Source of the DNA: Sphingomonas sp. PAMC 26621
GTDB taxonomy: Bacteria; Pseudomonadota; Alphaproteobacteria; Sphingomonadales; Sphingomonadaceae
Reading direction: 5' to 3'
Length of the DNA: 64,000 nucleotides
NCBI RefSeq assembly: GCF_000251145.1
Contig: NZ_AIDW01000018.1
Coordinates: 1 to 64,000, forward strand
Part shown: in pieces, positions 54,464-64,000 of the stretch
Position numbering within the stretch: position 1 is the first letter of the stretch
How the letters are laid out: every line of letters begins with the position of its first letter
Notes under the pieces: model-generated
Told to the model about the DNA's origin: nothing
Seen by the model: the letters and a program-made list of their open reading frames with translations, nothing else
The model's database searches: none
Position numbers and translations under genes: made by a program

Positions 54464-54560
54464 CCGGCGAAGGCCGGGGCCCAAGCGTGGAACAGACGAT
54501 ATTCGGGCGGTGTGAATCGTTACATCCGTCCTCACCACTGGGCCCCGGCCTGCGCCGGGG
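54464..54560. repeat. Inverted repeat family E
   Basis: CCGGCGAAGGCCGGGGCCCA (54464-54483) faces TGGGCCCCGGCCTGCGCCGG (54539-54558), complementary except one position in 20. It fills the space between ppk2 and the PepSY gene, which converge. Confidence 0.8.
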
Positions 54561-54613
54561 AAGTGGAAGAAGGAGGGACCGCTTTCCGCCCTGTGCGCTT
54601 GCCCGTTGCCCGC

Positions 54614-55066
54614 TCAGATCCACAACAACATGATCGGCACCACCGTGCCGAGCGCCAGCAAGGTCAGCGAGACACGTCGCCCGCTCTTGATCGACAAGGC
54701 GATCATGACGCCGAGCACGGTCGACGCCGCCAGCGCGATCGAGAGCAACGCGACGAAGATCTTCAACGGCAGCGGCGAGGGGCGTTTTGCGTCGCTGGCA
54801 GGGCGTCTTTCCGGCTTCTCGCTGGCGACCGCCGGTCCAGCTGCCTTTGGCCGCTCGGCACGTGGCGCGCGTGGCGGCCCCTGGTCCTTGTGGACGCTGG
54901 CGAGCCAGACGATCCAGGTTGGCGGCTGACCGCCATAGCCCCCCGCCTCCTGCAACCGAAAGGTCTGCAGCGCGCCGCTGATGGCGAACAGCAGGATCAT
55001 CGGCGCGAAGAACAGCCCCAGATACATGTGGTATCGCCGAAGGGCGCGCAGGGTGTTTGGTCTCAT
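54614..55066 (-). CDS. PepSY-type membrane protein
   Basis: 150 residues. First membrane helix at about 14-35 (YLGLFFAPMILLFAISGALQTF, the PepSY-associated TM text), a Pro/Lys/Arg-rich periplasmic linker (60-98), then two helices (101-126 and 133-150). Relatives often accompany iron or redox genes; none are here. Function unknown. Confidence 0.8.
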   Translation of the reverse strand: MRPNTLRALRRYHMYLGLFFAPMILLFAISGALQTFRLQEAGGYGGQPPTWIVWLASVHKDQGPPRAPRAERPKAAGPAVASEKPERRPASDAKRPSPLPLKIFVALLSIALAASTVLGVMIALSIKSGRRVSLTLLALGTVVPIMLLWI

Positions 55067-55111
55067 TGCGGGAGGGTACGGCCGGAACAGTTGACAGGCA
55101 ACGGCTCTCCG

Positions 55112-55741
55112 TCAGGCAGCAGCGAAGCCCTCATCCTCGCCCATGACGTGCAGCACGCCATCCGCGATCGCGAAATAGGCGCCCCGGAGCGACAGCGTAC
55201 CGGCGGCTTCCGCTGCCTGCACGAACGGGAAGGTTCGCAGGTTCGCGAGGCTGACGCGTACCGTTTCCAGCTCCAGCGCACGAACCGCCTCGGGTCCGGT
55301 GCCATGCTCGGCGACGATCCGATCGCGGGCTTCGCCGAGGATGTCGATCCAATGCGCGATGAAGCCGCCTTCGCCCGGCTCCTTGCCGTCGAACACCTCG
55401 GTCAGCGCGGCACCGACGCCGCCGCACGAGGCGTGACCCATCACGACGATCTCGGACACCTTGAGCTGAGTCACTGCGAATTCGAGGGCCGCCGAAACAC
55501 CGTGGCGCGACCCGTCGCGCTCGAACGGCGGGACGAGGTTGGCAACGTTGCGGACGACGAAGATCTCGCCCGGCGACGTATCGAAGATCTGCGCCGGGTC
55601 GACCCGGCTGTCCGAGCAGGCGATCACCATCACCTTCGGGCTTTGCCCCTTGGACAATTCGGACCAACGATCGCGCTGACGCGCCCAGTCAGAGTCGCGG
55701 AAGCGGTGATACCCGCCGACGAGTTCGGAAAAATCAGCCAT
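55112..55741 (-). CDS. Beta-class carbonic anhydrase
   Basis: Interconverts CO2 and bicarbonate. 209 residues with the zinc ligands Cys (VIACSDSRVDP, near 40), His and Cys (MGHASCGGVGA, near 102-105), and the Asp-Arg dyad in SDSR. MADFSELVGGYHRFRDSDW at the N-terminus is normal for the family. Divergent from lipA, 65 bases apart. Confidence 0.95.
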   Translation of the reverse strand: MADFSELVGGYHRFRDSDWARQRDRWSELSKGQSPKVMVIACSDSRVDPAQIFDTSPGEIFVVRNVANLVPPFERDGSRHGVSAALEFAVTQLKVSEIVVMGHASCGGVGAALTEVFDGKEPGEGGFIAHWIDILGEARDRIVAEHGTGPEAVRALELETVRVSLANLRTFPFVQAAEAAGTLSLRGAYFAIADGVLHVMGEDEGFAAA

Positions 55742-55806
55742 GACCGCTTTTTATCGCAGGCATGCAGGGGGTGGCAAGGCCCGCAAGCAATCGCTATCTG
55801 CCACCC

Positions 55807-56754
55807 ATGACCGAGAACTCCCCGCTCGCACCCCAGTTGCTCTCAGAGTCGCCGGCCCGCCCGGCCCGTGAACGCAAGCCCGACTGGATCCGCGTCAAGG
55901 CCCCCGGCGGCACCGCCTTCGCCGAGACAAAGGCGCTGATGCGCCGCCTCAACCTCGCCACCGTGTGCGAGGAAGCGGCGTGCCCCAATATCGGGGAGTG
56001 CTGGACCAAGAAACACGCGACCGTGATGATCCTCGGCGACACCTGCACGCGCGCGTGCGCGTTCTGCAACGTCAAGACCGGCATGCCGCGCGCGGTCGAC
56101 GCGCTCGAGCCGCAGCATACCGCCGATGCCGCCGCGGAGCTTGGCCTCGAGCATATCGTCATCACCTCGGTCGATCGCGACGATCTGCCGGACGGGGGCG
56201 CGTCGCAATTCGTCAAGGTGATCGAGGCACTGCGCCGCACCACGCCGAATACGACGATCGAGATCCTGACCCCCGATTTCCGCAACAAGACGCAGGCTGC
56301 GGTCGAGTCGATCGTCGCGGCGCGGCCGGATGTGTACAATCACAATCTCGAGACGGTGCCGCGGCTGTACCCGACGATCCGCCCGGGTGCGCGCTATTAC
56401 GCGTCGCTGCGGCTACTCGAATCGGTCAAGCGGCACGATCCGTCGATCTTCACCAAGTCGGGCGTGATGCTCGGGCTCGGCGAGGAACGGCTCGAGGTGC
56501 ATCAGGTGATGGACGACATGCGGTCGGCCGACATCGATTTCCTGACGATGGGGCAATATCTCCAGCCGACCCCTCGCCACACCAAGGTGATGGATTTCGT
56601 CAAGCCGCAGACGTTCGACGCGTTCGCCGCCATCGCACGCGCGAAGGGCTTCCTGCTCGTCGCGAGTTCGCCGCTGACCCGGTCGAGCTATCACGCCGGC
56701 GACGACTTTGCCCGCCTGCGCGCCGCGCGGGAGCTGAAGCTGGCCCGCGCCTGA
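55807..56754 (+). CDS. lipA: Lipoyl synthase
   Basis: Radical SAM enzyme that inserts two sulfurs into protein-bound octanoate. 315 residues. It has both iron-sulfur sites: the auxiliary cluster Cys residues in [13 protein letters not shown] and the radical SAM CxxxCxxC in [10 protein letters not shown]. Further text [20 protein letters not shown] and the C-terminal RSSYHAG serine ligand are intact. ATG at 55807. One base separates its stop from the next start. Confidence 0.98.
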   Translation: MTENSPLAPQLLSESPARPARERKPDWIRVKAPGGTAFAETKALMRRLNLATVCEEAACPNIGECWTKKHATVMILGDTCTRACAFCNVKTGMPRAVDALEPQHTADAAAELGLEHIVITSVDRDDLPDGGASQFVKVIEALRRTTPNTTIEILTPDFRNKTQAAVESIVAARPDVYNHNLETVPRLYPTIRPGARYYASLRLLESVKRHDPSIFTKSGVMLGLGEERLEVHQVMDDMRSADIDFLTMGQYLQPTPRHTKVMDFVKPQTFDAFAAIARAKGFLLVASSPLTRSSYHAGDDFARLRAARELKLARA

Positions 56755-56755
56755 G

Positions 56756-57238
56756 ATGCCGCGTCATTCCGAAACGCGGCATCTGCCGTACACGCCCGAG
56801 CAGATGTTCGACATGGTCGCGGACGTCGGTCGCTATCCCGAGTTCCTGCCGTGGGTCTCGCAGATCCGCGTGCGGTCGCGCAGCGAGACGCAACTTGTCG
56901 CGGACATGATCGTCGGGTTCAAGGGCCTGCGCGAGACGTTCACGTCGAAGGTCGAGATGGTGCGGCCAGACCGCATCCACGTCGACTATCTTGATGGCCC
57001 GCTCAAATATCTGCGTAACGAATGGCTGTTCCGGCCCGAGCCGCAGGGGTGTGCGGTCGATTTCACGGTCGACTTCGCGTTCAAGAATCGCGTGTTCGAG
57101 ATGCTCGCGGGACAGGTGTTCGGCACCGCGCTGCGCAAGATGATCGGCGCGTTCGAGGATCGCGCCAAGGTGCTTTACAGCGCTTCGTCACCGTCGCTCG
57201 GCGGCAGCAGCAGTTCGAGCGCGCACAGCGCGGCCTGA
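56756..57238 (+). CDS. Coq10/RatA START-domain protein
   Basis: 160 residues. Ligand-binding START-like fold of the Coq10/RatA group: LPYTPEQMFDMVADVGRYPEFLPW, ETFTSKVEMVRP, VDFTVDFAFKNRVFEMLAG. In alphaproteobacteria it is taken as a ubiquinone-binding chaperone; the RatA toxin role in E. coli is another member. The 3' end overlaps pncC on the other strand by 64 bases. Confidence 0.9.
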   Translation: MPRHSETRHLPYTPEQMFDMVADVGRYPEFLPWVSQIRVRSRSETQLVADMIVGFKGLRETFTSKVEMVRPDRIHVDYLDGPLKYLRNEWLFRPEPQGCAVDFTVDFAFKNRVFEMLAGQVFGTALRKMIGAFEDRAKVLYSASSPSLGGSSSSSAHSAA

Positions 57239-57705
57239 AGCCGGACGCCGCCGCGACCGAGATCGCCGAAATCCTTGCGGTCCGCAACGACGTTGCCGGG
57301 ATCGGCCCCGCGCTCGGCGCGTGCGAAGACGACGGTGCCGACCGGTTTCTTTTCGGAGCCACCGCCGGGCCCCGCCACGCCGGTGATCGCCACAGCGATG
57401 TCAGCGCCGCTCGCCTCGAGCGCGCCCTGTGCCATGCTCCAGGCGGTTGCGACCGATACGGCGCCGAACGTCTCGATCACGTCCGCGCTCACGCGCAGCA
57501 TCGAGAGCTTGGCGTCGTTGGAATAGGTGACGAAGCCGCATTCGAACATCTCGGACGATCCCGGGATTTCGGTCAGCGCCGCCGCGACCAGCCCGCCGGT
57601 GCAGCTCTCGGCCAGCGCAACGCGCCGCCCGACCGCGAGGTTGGCCTCGACCACCTTGCGTGCGGCCTCGACGAGTTCGGTAGGAAGGATCGTGTCCATC
57701 GTCAT
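57175..57705 (-). CDS. pncC: Nicotinamide-nucleotide amidase (CinA C-terminal family)
   Basis: Removes the amide from NMN in NAD salvage. 176 residues with RRVALAESCTGGLVAAALTE (the catalytic Ser/Thr region), FVTYSNDAKLSML and AVAITGVAGPGGGSEKKPVGTV. Single-domain form without the CinA N-terminal domain. The ATG at 57705 overlaps the upstream stop as ATGA; ATG at 57699 is possible. Confidence 0.93.
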   Translation of the reverse strand: MTMDTILPTELVEAARKVVEANLAVGRRVALAESCTGGLVAAALTEIPGSSEMFECGFVTYSNDAKLSMLRVSADVIETFGAVSVATAWSMAQGALEASGADIAVAITGVAGPGGGSEKKPVGTVVFARAERGADPGNVVADRKDFGDLGRGGVRLQAALCALELLLPPSDGDEAL

Positions 57706-58235
57706 TTCGCCGTTTCAAAACAGACGGGCAGGTCGATCTTCTCGCCCCTGCGCGCCTTGGCCTGGATCGTGAGCAGCAGAATCTGCGCCGCCACGTCCGC
57801 CGTGTTGCGCGGCGGAAGCGGGGCGAGCGCAGTGTAGATCCGTTCGATCGACGTGCAATCACGGACATTGATCGTCTTGGTCACCTGCGCGACCAGAATC
57901 GTGGTCAGGAGCGGCCGGACGAGATCCGAGTCGAGCATCGCGGTCCCCTCGACCCCGCCGATCTTGCCGATCACGCGCTTCGCCTGCGGCCAGACGCGAT
58001 CGGCCTCGCTGCGGTAGCGCGTCAGGAGCGCGCCATTGGTCTGGCGGATCGCGGCGGTCACTGGGAGCACGCGCGCGCAGACCTGCCCCGCCGCGCCGAT
58101 CGCCTCGGGGAGAACGACCTGCGCGAGATCGGTCACTTCCGATGCGGTCAGGCAGGCGCCCGGCTGCGCCTGCGCGGCGCTGCTCGCGGTGGCAGCCAGC
58201 GCCAGCCATGTCGCCACGATCGCCCGCATCCTCAT
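57702..58235 (-). CDS. Secreted hypothetical protein
   Basis: 177 residues with a signal peptide (RAIVATWLALAATASSAAQA) and four Cys in the mature part. The rest is helical with no motif known to me. Coupled by ATGA to ispDF upstream (58232-58235) and to pncC downstream (57702-57705), so it is translated within the ispDF-pncC unit. Confidence 0.8.
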   Translation of the reverse strand: MRMRAIVATWLALAATASSAAQAQPGACLTASEVTDLAQVVLPEAIGAAGQVCARVLPVTAAIRQTNGALLTRYRSEADRVWPQAKRVIGKIGGVEGTAMLDSDLVRPLLTTILVAQVTKTINVRDCTSIERIYTALAPLPPRNTADVAAQILLLTIQAKARRGEKIDLPVCFETAK

Positions 58236-59398
58236 GCCGTCCGATCCTCCGGGACCCGCACCGTTGCCGCCGCCTGCGCCGCGATTCCTTCGCCGCGCCC
58301 GGTGAAGCCCAGCCGTTCGGTGGTGGTCGCCTTGATACTGACCTGGCCGGGCTTGAGCCGCAACAGGTCCGCGATCCGGTCGCGCATCGCGGTGCGGTAC
58401 GGGCCGACCTTGGGTTCCTCGCAGATGAGCGTCAGGTCGATGAAGTCGATGATGCCCCCCTGGTCGGTGATGAGGCTCGCGGCATGCTGGAGGAACTGCG
58501 CAGAGTCCGCACCGCGCCACTGCGGATCGCTCGGCGGGAAGTGCGTGCCGATGTCTCCGGCTGCGATCGTACCGAGCAAGGCGTCGGTAATCGCGTGGAG
58601 CGCGACGTCGGCGTCGCTATGCCCGGACAGGCCCTTGTCGTGCGGGATCAGCACGCCGCCGAGCCACAATTCCTCGCCAACCTCGAGCCGGTGGACGTCG
58701 AAGCCGGTCGCCATGCGGGTGCGCAACGTGGTTTCGAGGCGCGCCTCGGCGGCGGCGAAATCGGCGGGGTGGGTAATCTTCTCGAGCATGGGATCTCCTT
58801 GGACCAAGGCGACGGTGCCACCCGCGAGGCGGACCATCTGGGCATCATCGGTGGGTTCGTCCCCGCGCCAGCCGCGATGCGCGGCGAGCACGACGGGATA
58901 ACGGAACGCCTGTGGGGTCTGGATACGGTGCAACCCGTCGCGCGCGACCGTACCGCCAAGCAGCGTGCCGCTGAGCGCGGTATCGCGCGCGAGCGTGTCG
59001 GCGACGGGAAGGGCGGGGACTGAGCCGTCACGCGTCTCGAGCGCGGTGAGCAGCGCGTCGATGACGGTCGCGCTCAGGAACGGGCGGGCCGCGTCGTGGA
59101 TCAGGACGTGGTCGGTCTGGCTGGTGAGCGCTTCGAGCCCGGCCAGCACCGAGCGCCGCCGCGTCGACCCGCCGATGACGAACTCGACGTCGCCAAGCGC
59201 GTCGTTCAGCGCCGCTTCCTGTCCAGCGCCGATCACCACCATCACGCGGTCGATCGCGGGGTGCCTCCGCAAGGCTTCATAACTGTGCGCCAGGATCGCG
59301 CGTCCGCCGAGCGGCATATATTGCTTGGGGACCGCACTTCCCGAGCGTGCGCCAGTCCCGGCGGCGACGATGATGGCGGCATTTGTGGTCGATGACAT
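58232..59398 (-). CDS. ispDF: Bifunctional MEP cytidylyltransferase / cyclodiphosphate synthase
   Basis: Fused enzyme for two non-adjacent steps of the MEP isoprenoid pathway. IspD part (1-225): IIVAAGTGARSGSAVPKQY, VLIHDAARPFLS. IspF part (about 230-388): TGFDVHRLEVGEELWLGGV with the zinc Asp and His, GLSGHSDADVALHAITDALLG, and FPPSDPQWRGADS. 388 residues, the usual alphaproteobacterial fusion. Divergent from dusB. Confidence 0.97.
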   Translation of the reverse strand: MSSTTNAAIIVAAGTGARSGSAVPKQYMPLGGRAILAHSYEALRRHPAIDRVMVVIGAGQEAALNDALGDVEFVIGGSTRRRSVLAGLEALTSQTDHVLIHDAARPFLSATVIDALLTALETRDGSVPALPVADTLARDTALSGTLLGGTVARDGLHRIQTPQAFRYPVVLAAHRGWRGDEPTDDAQMVRLAGGTVALVQGDPMLEKITHPADFAAAEARLETTLRTRMATGFDVHRLEVGEELWLGGVLIPHDKGLSGHSDADVALHAITDALLGTIAAGDIGTHFPPSDPQWRGADSAQFLQHAASLITDQGGIIDFIDLTLICEEPKVGPYRTAMRDRIADLLRLKPGQVSIKATTTERLGFTGRGEGIAAQAAATVRVPEDRTA

Positions 59399-59512
59399 GC
59401 GGCGCGCCTAGCCCATGCCGCGCTGTCCCGCCAGCCTTGCCGCGCCGCGTCGTCCCGGCTATAGCCTGCCCGTTTTTAAGGCACATGCCTTCCCCCGAAA
59501 GATCAGGCTCCC

Positions 59513-60517
59513 GTGACCCCGCGCACGCTTTCCCCCTTGCAGATCGGCCCCGTGACGATCGCTTCCCCGGTCATCCTCGCGCCGATGACCGGCGTGACCG
59601 ACATGCCGTTCCGCACTTTGGTCCGGCGCTACGGCTCGGGCCTCAACGTGACCGAAATGGTCGCGAGCCAGGCCGCGATCCGCGAGACGCGCCAGTCGAT
59701 CCAGAAGGCGGCGTGGCATCCGATCGAGGATCCGGTGTCGATGCAGCTCGTCGGCTGCACCCCGTTCGAGATGGGCGAGGCCGCCAAGCTGAGCGAGGAT
59801 CGCGGTGCCGCGATCGTCGACATCAACATGGGCTGCCCAGTCCGCAAGGTGACCAACGGCGACGCGGGCTCCGCGCTGATGCGCGACCTCGATCTCGCGG
59901 CGGCGATCATCAAGGGCGTGGTCGATGCCGTATCGGTGCCCGTCACGCTCAAGATGCGGATGGGGTGGGATCTCGACCGCCTCAACGCGCCCGAACTCGC
60001 GAAGATCGCGCAGGATCTCGGGTGCAAGCTGGTGACGGTCCACGGCCGCACGCGTAATCAGATGTACAAGGGCAATGCCGACTGGGCGTTCATCCGTCAG
60101 GTCAAGGAGGCCGTCACGATTCCGGTGATCGCCAATGGCGACATCTGTTCGATCGAGGATGCCGAGACCGCGCTCGAGCAATCGGGGGCGGATGGCGTGA
60201 TGATCGGGCGGGGGGCGTACGGTCGCCCGTGGCTGCTCGGGCAGGTGATGGAGTGGTTCGCGCATGGGCGGCGGCGCGAAGACCCTTCGCTCGAGGAACA
60301 ATATACCGTCATCGCAGAGCATTACGATGCGATGCTCACGCATTATGGCACCGAGACCGGGGTCAATATGGCGCGCAAGCACATCGGTTGGTACACCCGC
60401 GGGCTCCACGGCTCGGCCGAGTTCCGCAACAAGGTCAACCAGATCCCCGACCCGAAGGTGGTGCAGGCGATGCTCGCCGAATTCTACGCCCCGTGGCGCA
60501 GCCGCGCCGCCGCGTGA
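59513..60517 (+). CDS. dusB: tRNA-dihydrouridine synthase B
   Basis: FMN enzyme that reduces uridine to dihydrouridine in tRNA. 334 residues: [38 protein letters not shown] with the catalytic Cys, [30 protein letters not shown] start at 59513. It is the nifR3 gene of older literature, always ahead of ntrB-ntrC in this group; GTGA overlap with ntrB. Confidence 0.96.
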   Translation: MTPRTLSPLQIGPVTIASPVILAPMTGVTDMPFRTLVRRYGSGLNVTEMVASQAAIRETRQSIQKAAWHPIEDPVSMQLVGCTPFEMGEAAKLSEDRGAAIVDINMGCPVRKVTNGDAGSALMRDLDLAAAIIKGVVDAVSVPVTLKMRMGWDLDRLNAPELAKIAQDLGCKLVTVHGRTRNQMYKGNADWAFIRQVKEAVTIPVIANGDICSIEDAETALEQSGADGVMIGRGAYGRPWLLGQVMEWFAHGRRREDPSLEEQYTVIAEHYDAMLTHYGTETGVNMARKHIGWYTRGLHGSAEFRNKVNQIPDPKVVQAMLAEFYAPWRSRAAA

Positions 60518-61574
60518 CGGGCGCAGGGCCGGGGCCCGGCTTCGCCGAACTGTTCGCCGCGCTGCCGGTCGCGGTGCTGGTGGTCGACCCCGAGTCGCGG
60601 ATCGTCCACGCCAATGCCGAATGCGAAACGCTGCTCAACCTGTCCGAGCGCGCGATGCTGGGGCAGCCGCTCGCCGCGGTGATGCAGGATCCGGGGGTCG
60701 ACTATCCGCGCGACAATCACGGCCTGTCGGCGTTCGACACCGAGATCGCGCTGGCCCGTGGCGGCAGCGTGCGGGTCGATTATGTCGAGACACTGATCGC
60801 GGATCACCCCGGCTGGCGGACGATCACGCTCCACCATGCCGCCAATTCGCGGCGGCTCGGCCACAGCGCGGACCGTGCGGCAGCGGCGCGCGCCGCGATC
60901 GGCGCGGCGGCGATGCTCGCGCATGAGATCAAGAACCCACTGTCCGGCATCCGGGGGGCGGCGCAGCTTCTATCCAAGGGCAAGGGCGCGGCCGAGCTGA
61001 CCACGCTGATCACGACCGAAGTGGACCGCGTCGCCGCGCTGATCGACCGGATGCAGGACTTTACCGACACCCGCCCACTCCATCTCGCGCCCGAAAACGT
61101 TTATCCGCTGCTCGATCATGCCCGCCGCGTCGCGCTCGCCGGGTTCGCGCAGCAGGTGAAGATCGAGGAACGCTTCGATCCGTCGCTCCCCACGGCACAA
61201 CTTGACCGCGATTCGATTCTGCAGGTCGTGCTCAACCTGCTCAAGAATGCGTGCGAGGCGATGCGCGGCCAGGCGGACGCGCGAATCACGCTCGCCACTG
61301 CCTATCGCCACGGCATGGCGATCGCACCCGCCCCCGGGCGTCCACGCCAGCCGCTCCCGATCGAGATCTGCGTGATCGACAACGGCCCCGGCGCGCCGGC
61401 CGATATCGCGGACCACCTGTTCGACCCGTTCATCTCGGGCAAGCCGGAGGGGCAGGGGCTGGGCCTCGCGCTGGTCGACAAGCTGGTCCGCGACATGGGC
61501 GGGATCGTCCAATATGCGCGCGAGGGAACCCCGCCGATGACTGTCTTCCGCATCATGCTCCCGCGCGGCACCGC

Positions 61575-61578
<4 letters not shown>
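60514..61578 (+). CDS. ntrB: Nitrogen-regulation sensor kinase NtrB
   Basis: Cytoplasmic histidine kinase/phosphatase controlled by PII. 354 residues: N-terminal PAS ([20 protein letters not shown]), H-box [21 protein letters not shown]-box [12 protein letters not shown] boxes [12 protein letters not shown] and [15 protein letters not shown] at 60514, overlapping the dusB TGA; TGA overlaps the ntrC GTG. Confidence 0.95.
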
Positions 61579-62987
<1,409 letters not shown>

Positions 62988-63072
62988 GCTGCGATCGGTC
63001 GGATCGGCAATCCGATGGACCGAGACAAATACTGTGTTTTCTTAGCCACAATAGCGTTGTAGCAATGTCACG

Positions 63073-64000
63073 ATGGAAGGCAGTACGCCCCCTTTGACAC
63101 GTTCCGCCCCGTCGCTTCGCGCGCCGCTCAAAATTGTCCCGGCAATCGAGTTCCTTGTGCTGAGCGCGTTGGTCGCGATCGCGGTCGCGACCTATTTCGT
63201 CATCAGCACCGGTGCGGCCTCGCGCGCCTTGCTCAGTCCCGCGGTGATCGCCTTGCTGCTGGTCGCCAACCTGCTGCCGGCAGGCGCGTTGCTGGTGTTG
63301 CTCGGGCGGCGGATCGCGATGAAGCGCGCGGCGCGGTTGCCGATCGGCGGGCGCGCGCGCCTGCATGTCCAGCTCGTCGCGTTGTTCTCGGTGATCGCGG
63401 CGGTGCCGACGCTGTTCGTCGTCGTGTTCGCGTCGCTGCTGTTCCAGTACGGCGTGCAATTCTGGTATTCCGACCAGGCGCGCAGCATGATCGAGAACGC
63501 GACGGGGGTTGCGCGCACCTCCTACGACCAGATGTTGCGCCGCTGGCAGGATTCGGCGGTCCTCGCCGCAGCGGATATTTCCGACAACCTCCAGCAGAAC
63601 CTCAAGTCCCCGCAATTCCCCGCTTATTTCTTCAACCAGATCTATCTGCGCGGCCTTTCCGACGGGTTTCTGTTCATCGCCGAGCCCAAGGGCGATTCGC
63701 GCGAGATCCTGCAGGTCAATCCGGACAAACTGGACTATCGGAACGAGGTTTCGCAGCCCGAGCTTGACCGGTTGCGGCGCGGCACCCCCAGCATCACCAC
63801 GGTGAAGGGCAATCTCATCGAAACGGTCACGTTGGTGCCCGGCACGACCAACGTGTTCCTCCTGACGGTTGCGCGATCAGACGTCCATGTGATGGAGGCG
63901 CAGTCGAAGCGCAGCATCGCGGTGCTTTCGAGCTACCGCGATCTGATCGCCAAATCGCGATCCCTCCAATTGAAATTCAACGCTGCCTTGCTCGCCATGT
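63073..64000 (+). CDS. ntrY: Sensor kinase NtrY (partial at right edge)
   Basis: Membrane histidine kinase, partner of NtrX. The 309 codons visible cover the N-terminal membrane helices (about 21-45, 52-76 and 93-120) and the periplasmic sensor region (YGVQFWYSDQARSMIENATG, VARTSYDQML). HAMP, PAS and kinase parts lie outside the window. ATG at 63073; a TTG in frame at 63094 is possible. Order ntrB-ntrC-ntrY agrees. Confidence 0.93.
   Translation, partial: MEGSTPPLTRSAPSLRAPLKIVPAIEFLVLSALVAIAVATYFVISTGAASRALLSPAVIALLLVANLLPAGALLVLLGRRIAMKRAARLPIGGRARLHVQLVALFSVIAAVPTLFVVVFASLLFQYGVQFWYSDQARSMIENATGVARTSYDQMLRRWQDSAVLAAADISDNLQQNLKSPQFPAYFFNQIYLRGLSDGFLFIAEPKGDSREILQVNPDKLDYRNEVSQPELDRLRRGTPSITTVKGNLIETVTLVPGTTNVFLLTVARSDVHVMEAQSKRSIAVLSSYRDLIAKSRSLQLKFNAALLAM

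Overview
The window is high-GC chromosomal DNA from an alphaproteobacterium of the Sphingomonadaceae, most likely Sphingomonas or a close relative. The call rests on four things: a complete Entner-Doudoroff block (zwf-pgl-edd-glk-eda), a dusB-ntrB-ntrC-ntrY order, a TonB receptor of the sphingomonad type, and a fused ispDF. Nearly everything is core chromosome. I see no prophage, integrase, transposase, CRISPR array, rRNA or tRNA gene. Genes are tightly packed, and many neighbours share a 4-base ATGA or GTGA stop/start overlap, so translational coupling is the rule.

Layout. 0-4.7 kb: cell-shape operon mreB-mreC-mreD-mrdA (minus; mrdA runs off the left edge). 4.85-6.75 kb: mutL, carrying an in-frame palindromic insert. 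7-8.3 kb: rpsF-rpsR-rplI. 8.66-9.58 kb: a small membrane protein coupled to a LuxR-type regulator. 10-14.6 kb: fatty-acid genes fabD-fabG-acpP-fabF, then mltG. 15-20.9 kb: Entner-Doudoroff operon. 20.95-22.6 kb: marR, SH3 protein, argC. 22.8-25 kb: secG, pyrG. 25.2-25.8 kb: hsp20 with a heat-shock promoter and a thermometer-like leader. 26-28.4 kb: TonB receptor. 28.4-29 kb: stack of structured repeats. 29-32.2 kb: lolC/E, lolD, GNAT acetyltransferase (second in-frame palindromic insert), glutathione peroxidase. 32.25-33.5 kb: a lone AT-rich gene of unknown function. 33.7-38.9 kb: dnaE and an acyl-CoA ligase. 38.9-41.8 kb: purM-purN-mmcQ-hypothetical, with mmcQ interrupted by TGA. 41.8-47.4 kb: a secreted DUF-type protein, hdaA, ppk1, ppx. 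47.6-50.4 kb: two membrane glycosyltransferases. 50.4-54.4 kb: rnd (frameshifted), aspS, ppk2 (frameshifted). 54.6-58.2 kb: PepSY protein, carbonic anhydrase, lipA, ratA/coq10, pncC and a secreted hypothetical. 58.2-64 kb: ispDF, dusB, ntrB, ntrC, ntrY (runs off the right edge).

The most unusual content is not a multi-gene accessory system. It is (1) several families of palindromic repeats, two of which sit in frame inside otherwise normal genes (mutL and the GNAT gene); (2) a sigma-32 promoter plus a ROSE-like SD-sequestering leader on hsp20; (3) a single AT-rich foreign-looking gene with a C-terminal membrane segment; (4) a set of one-base lesions (mmcQ TGA; rnd, ppk2 and perhaps a small membrane gene each short by one base) that are either real decay or a consensus-error signature.
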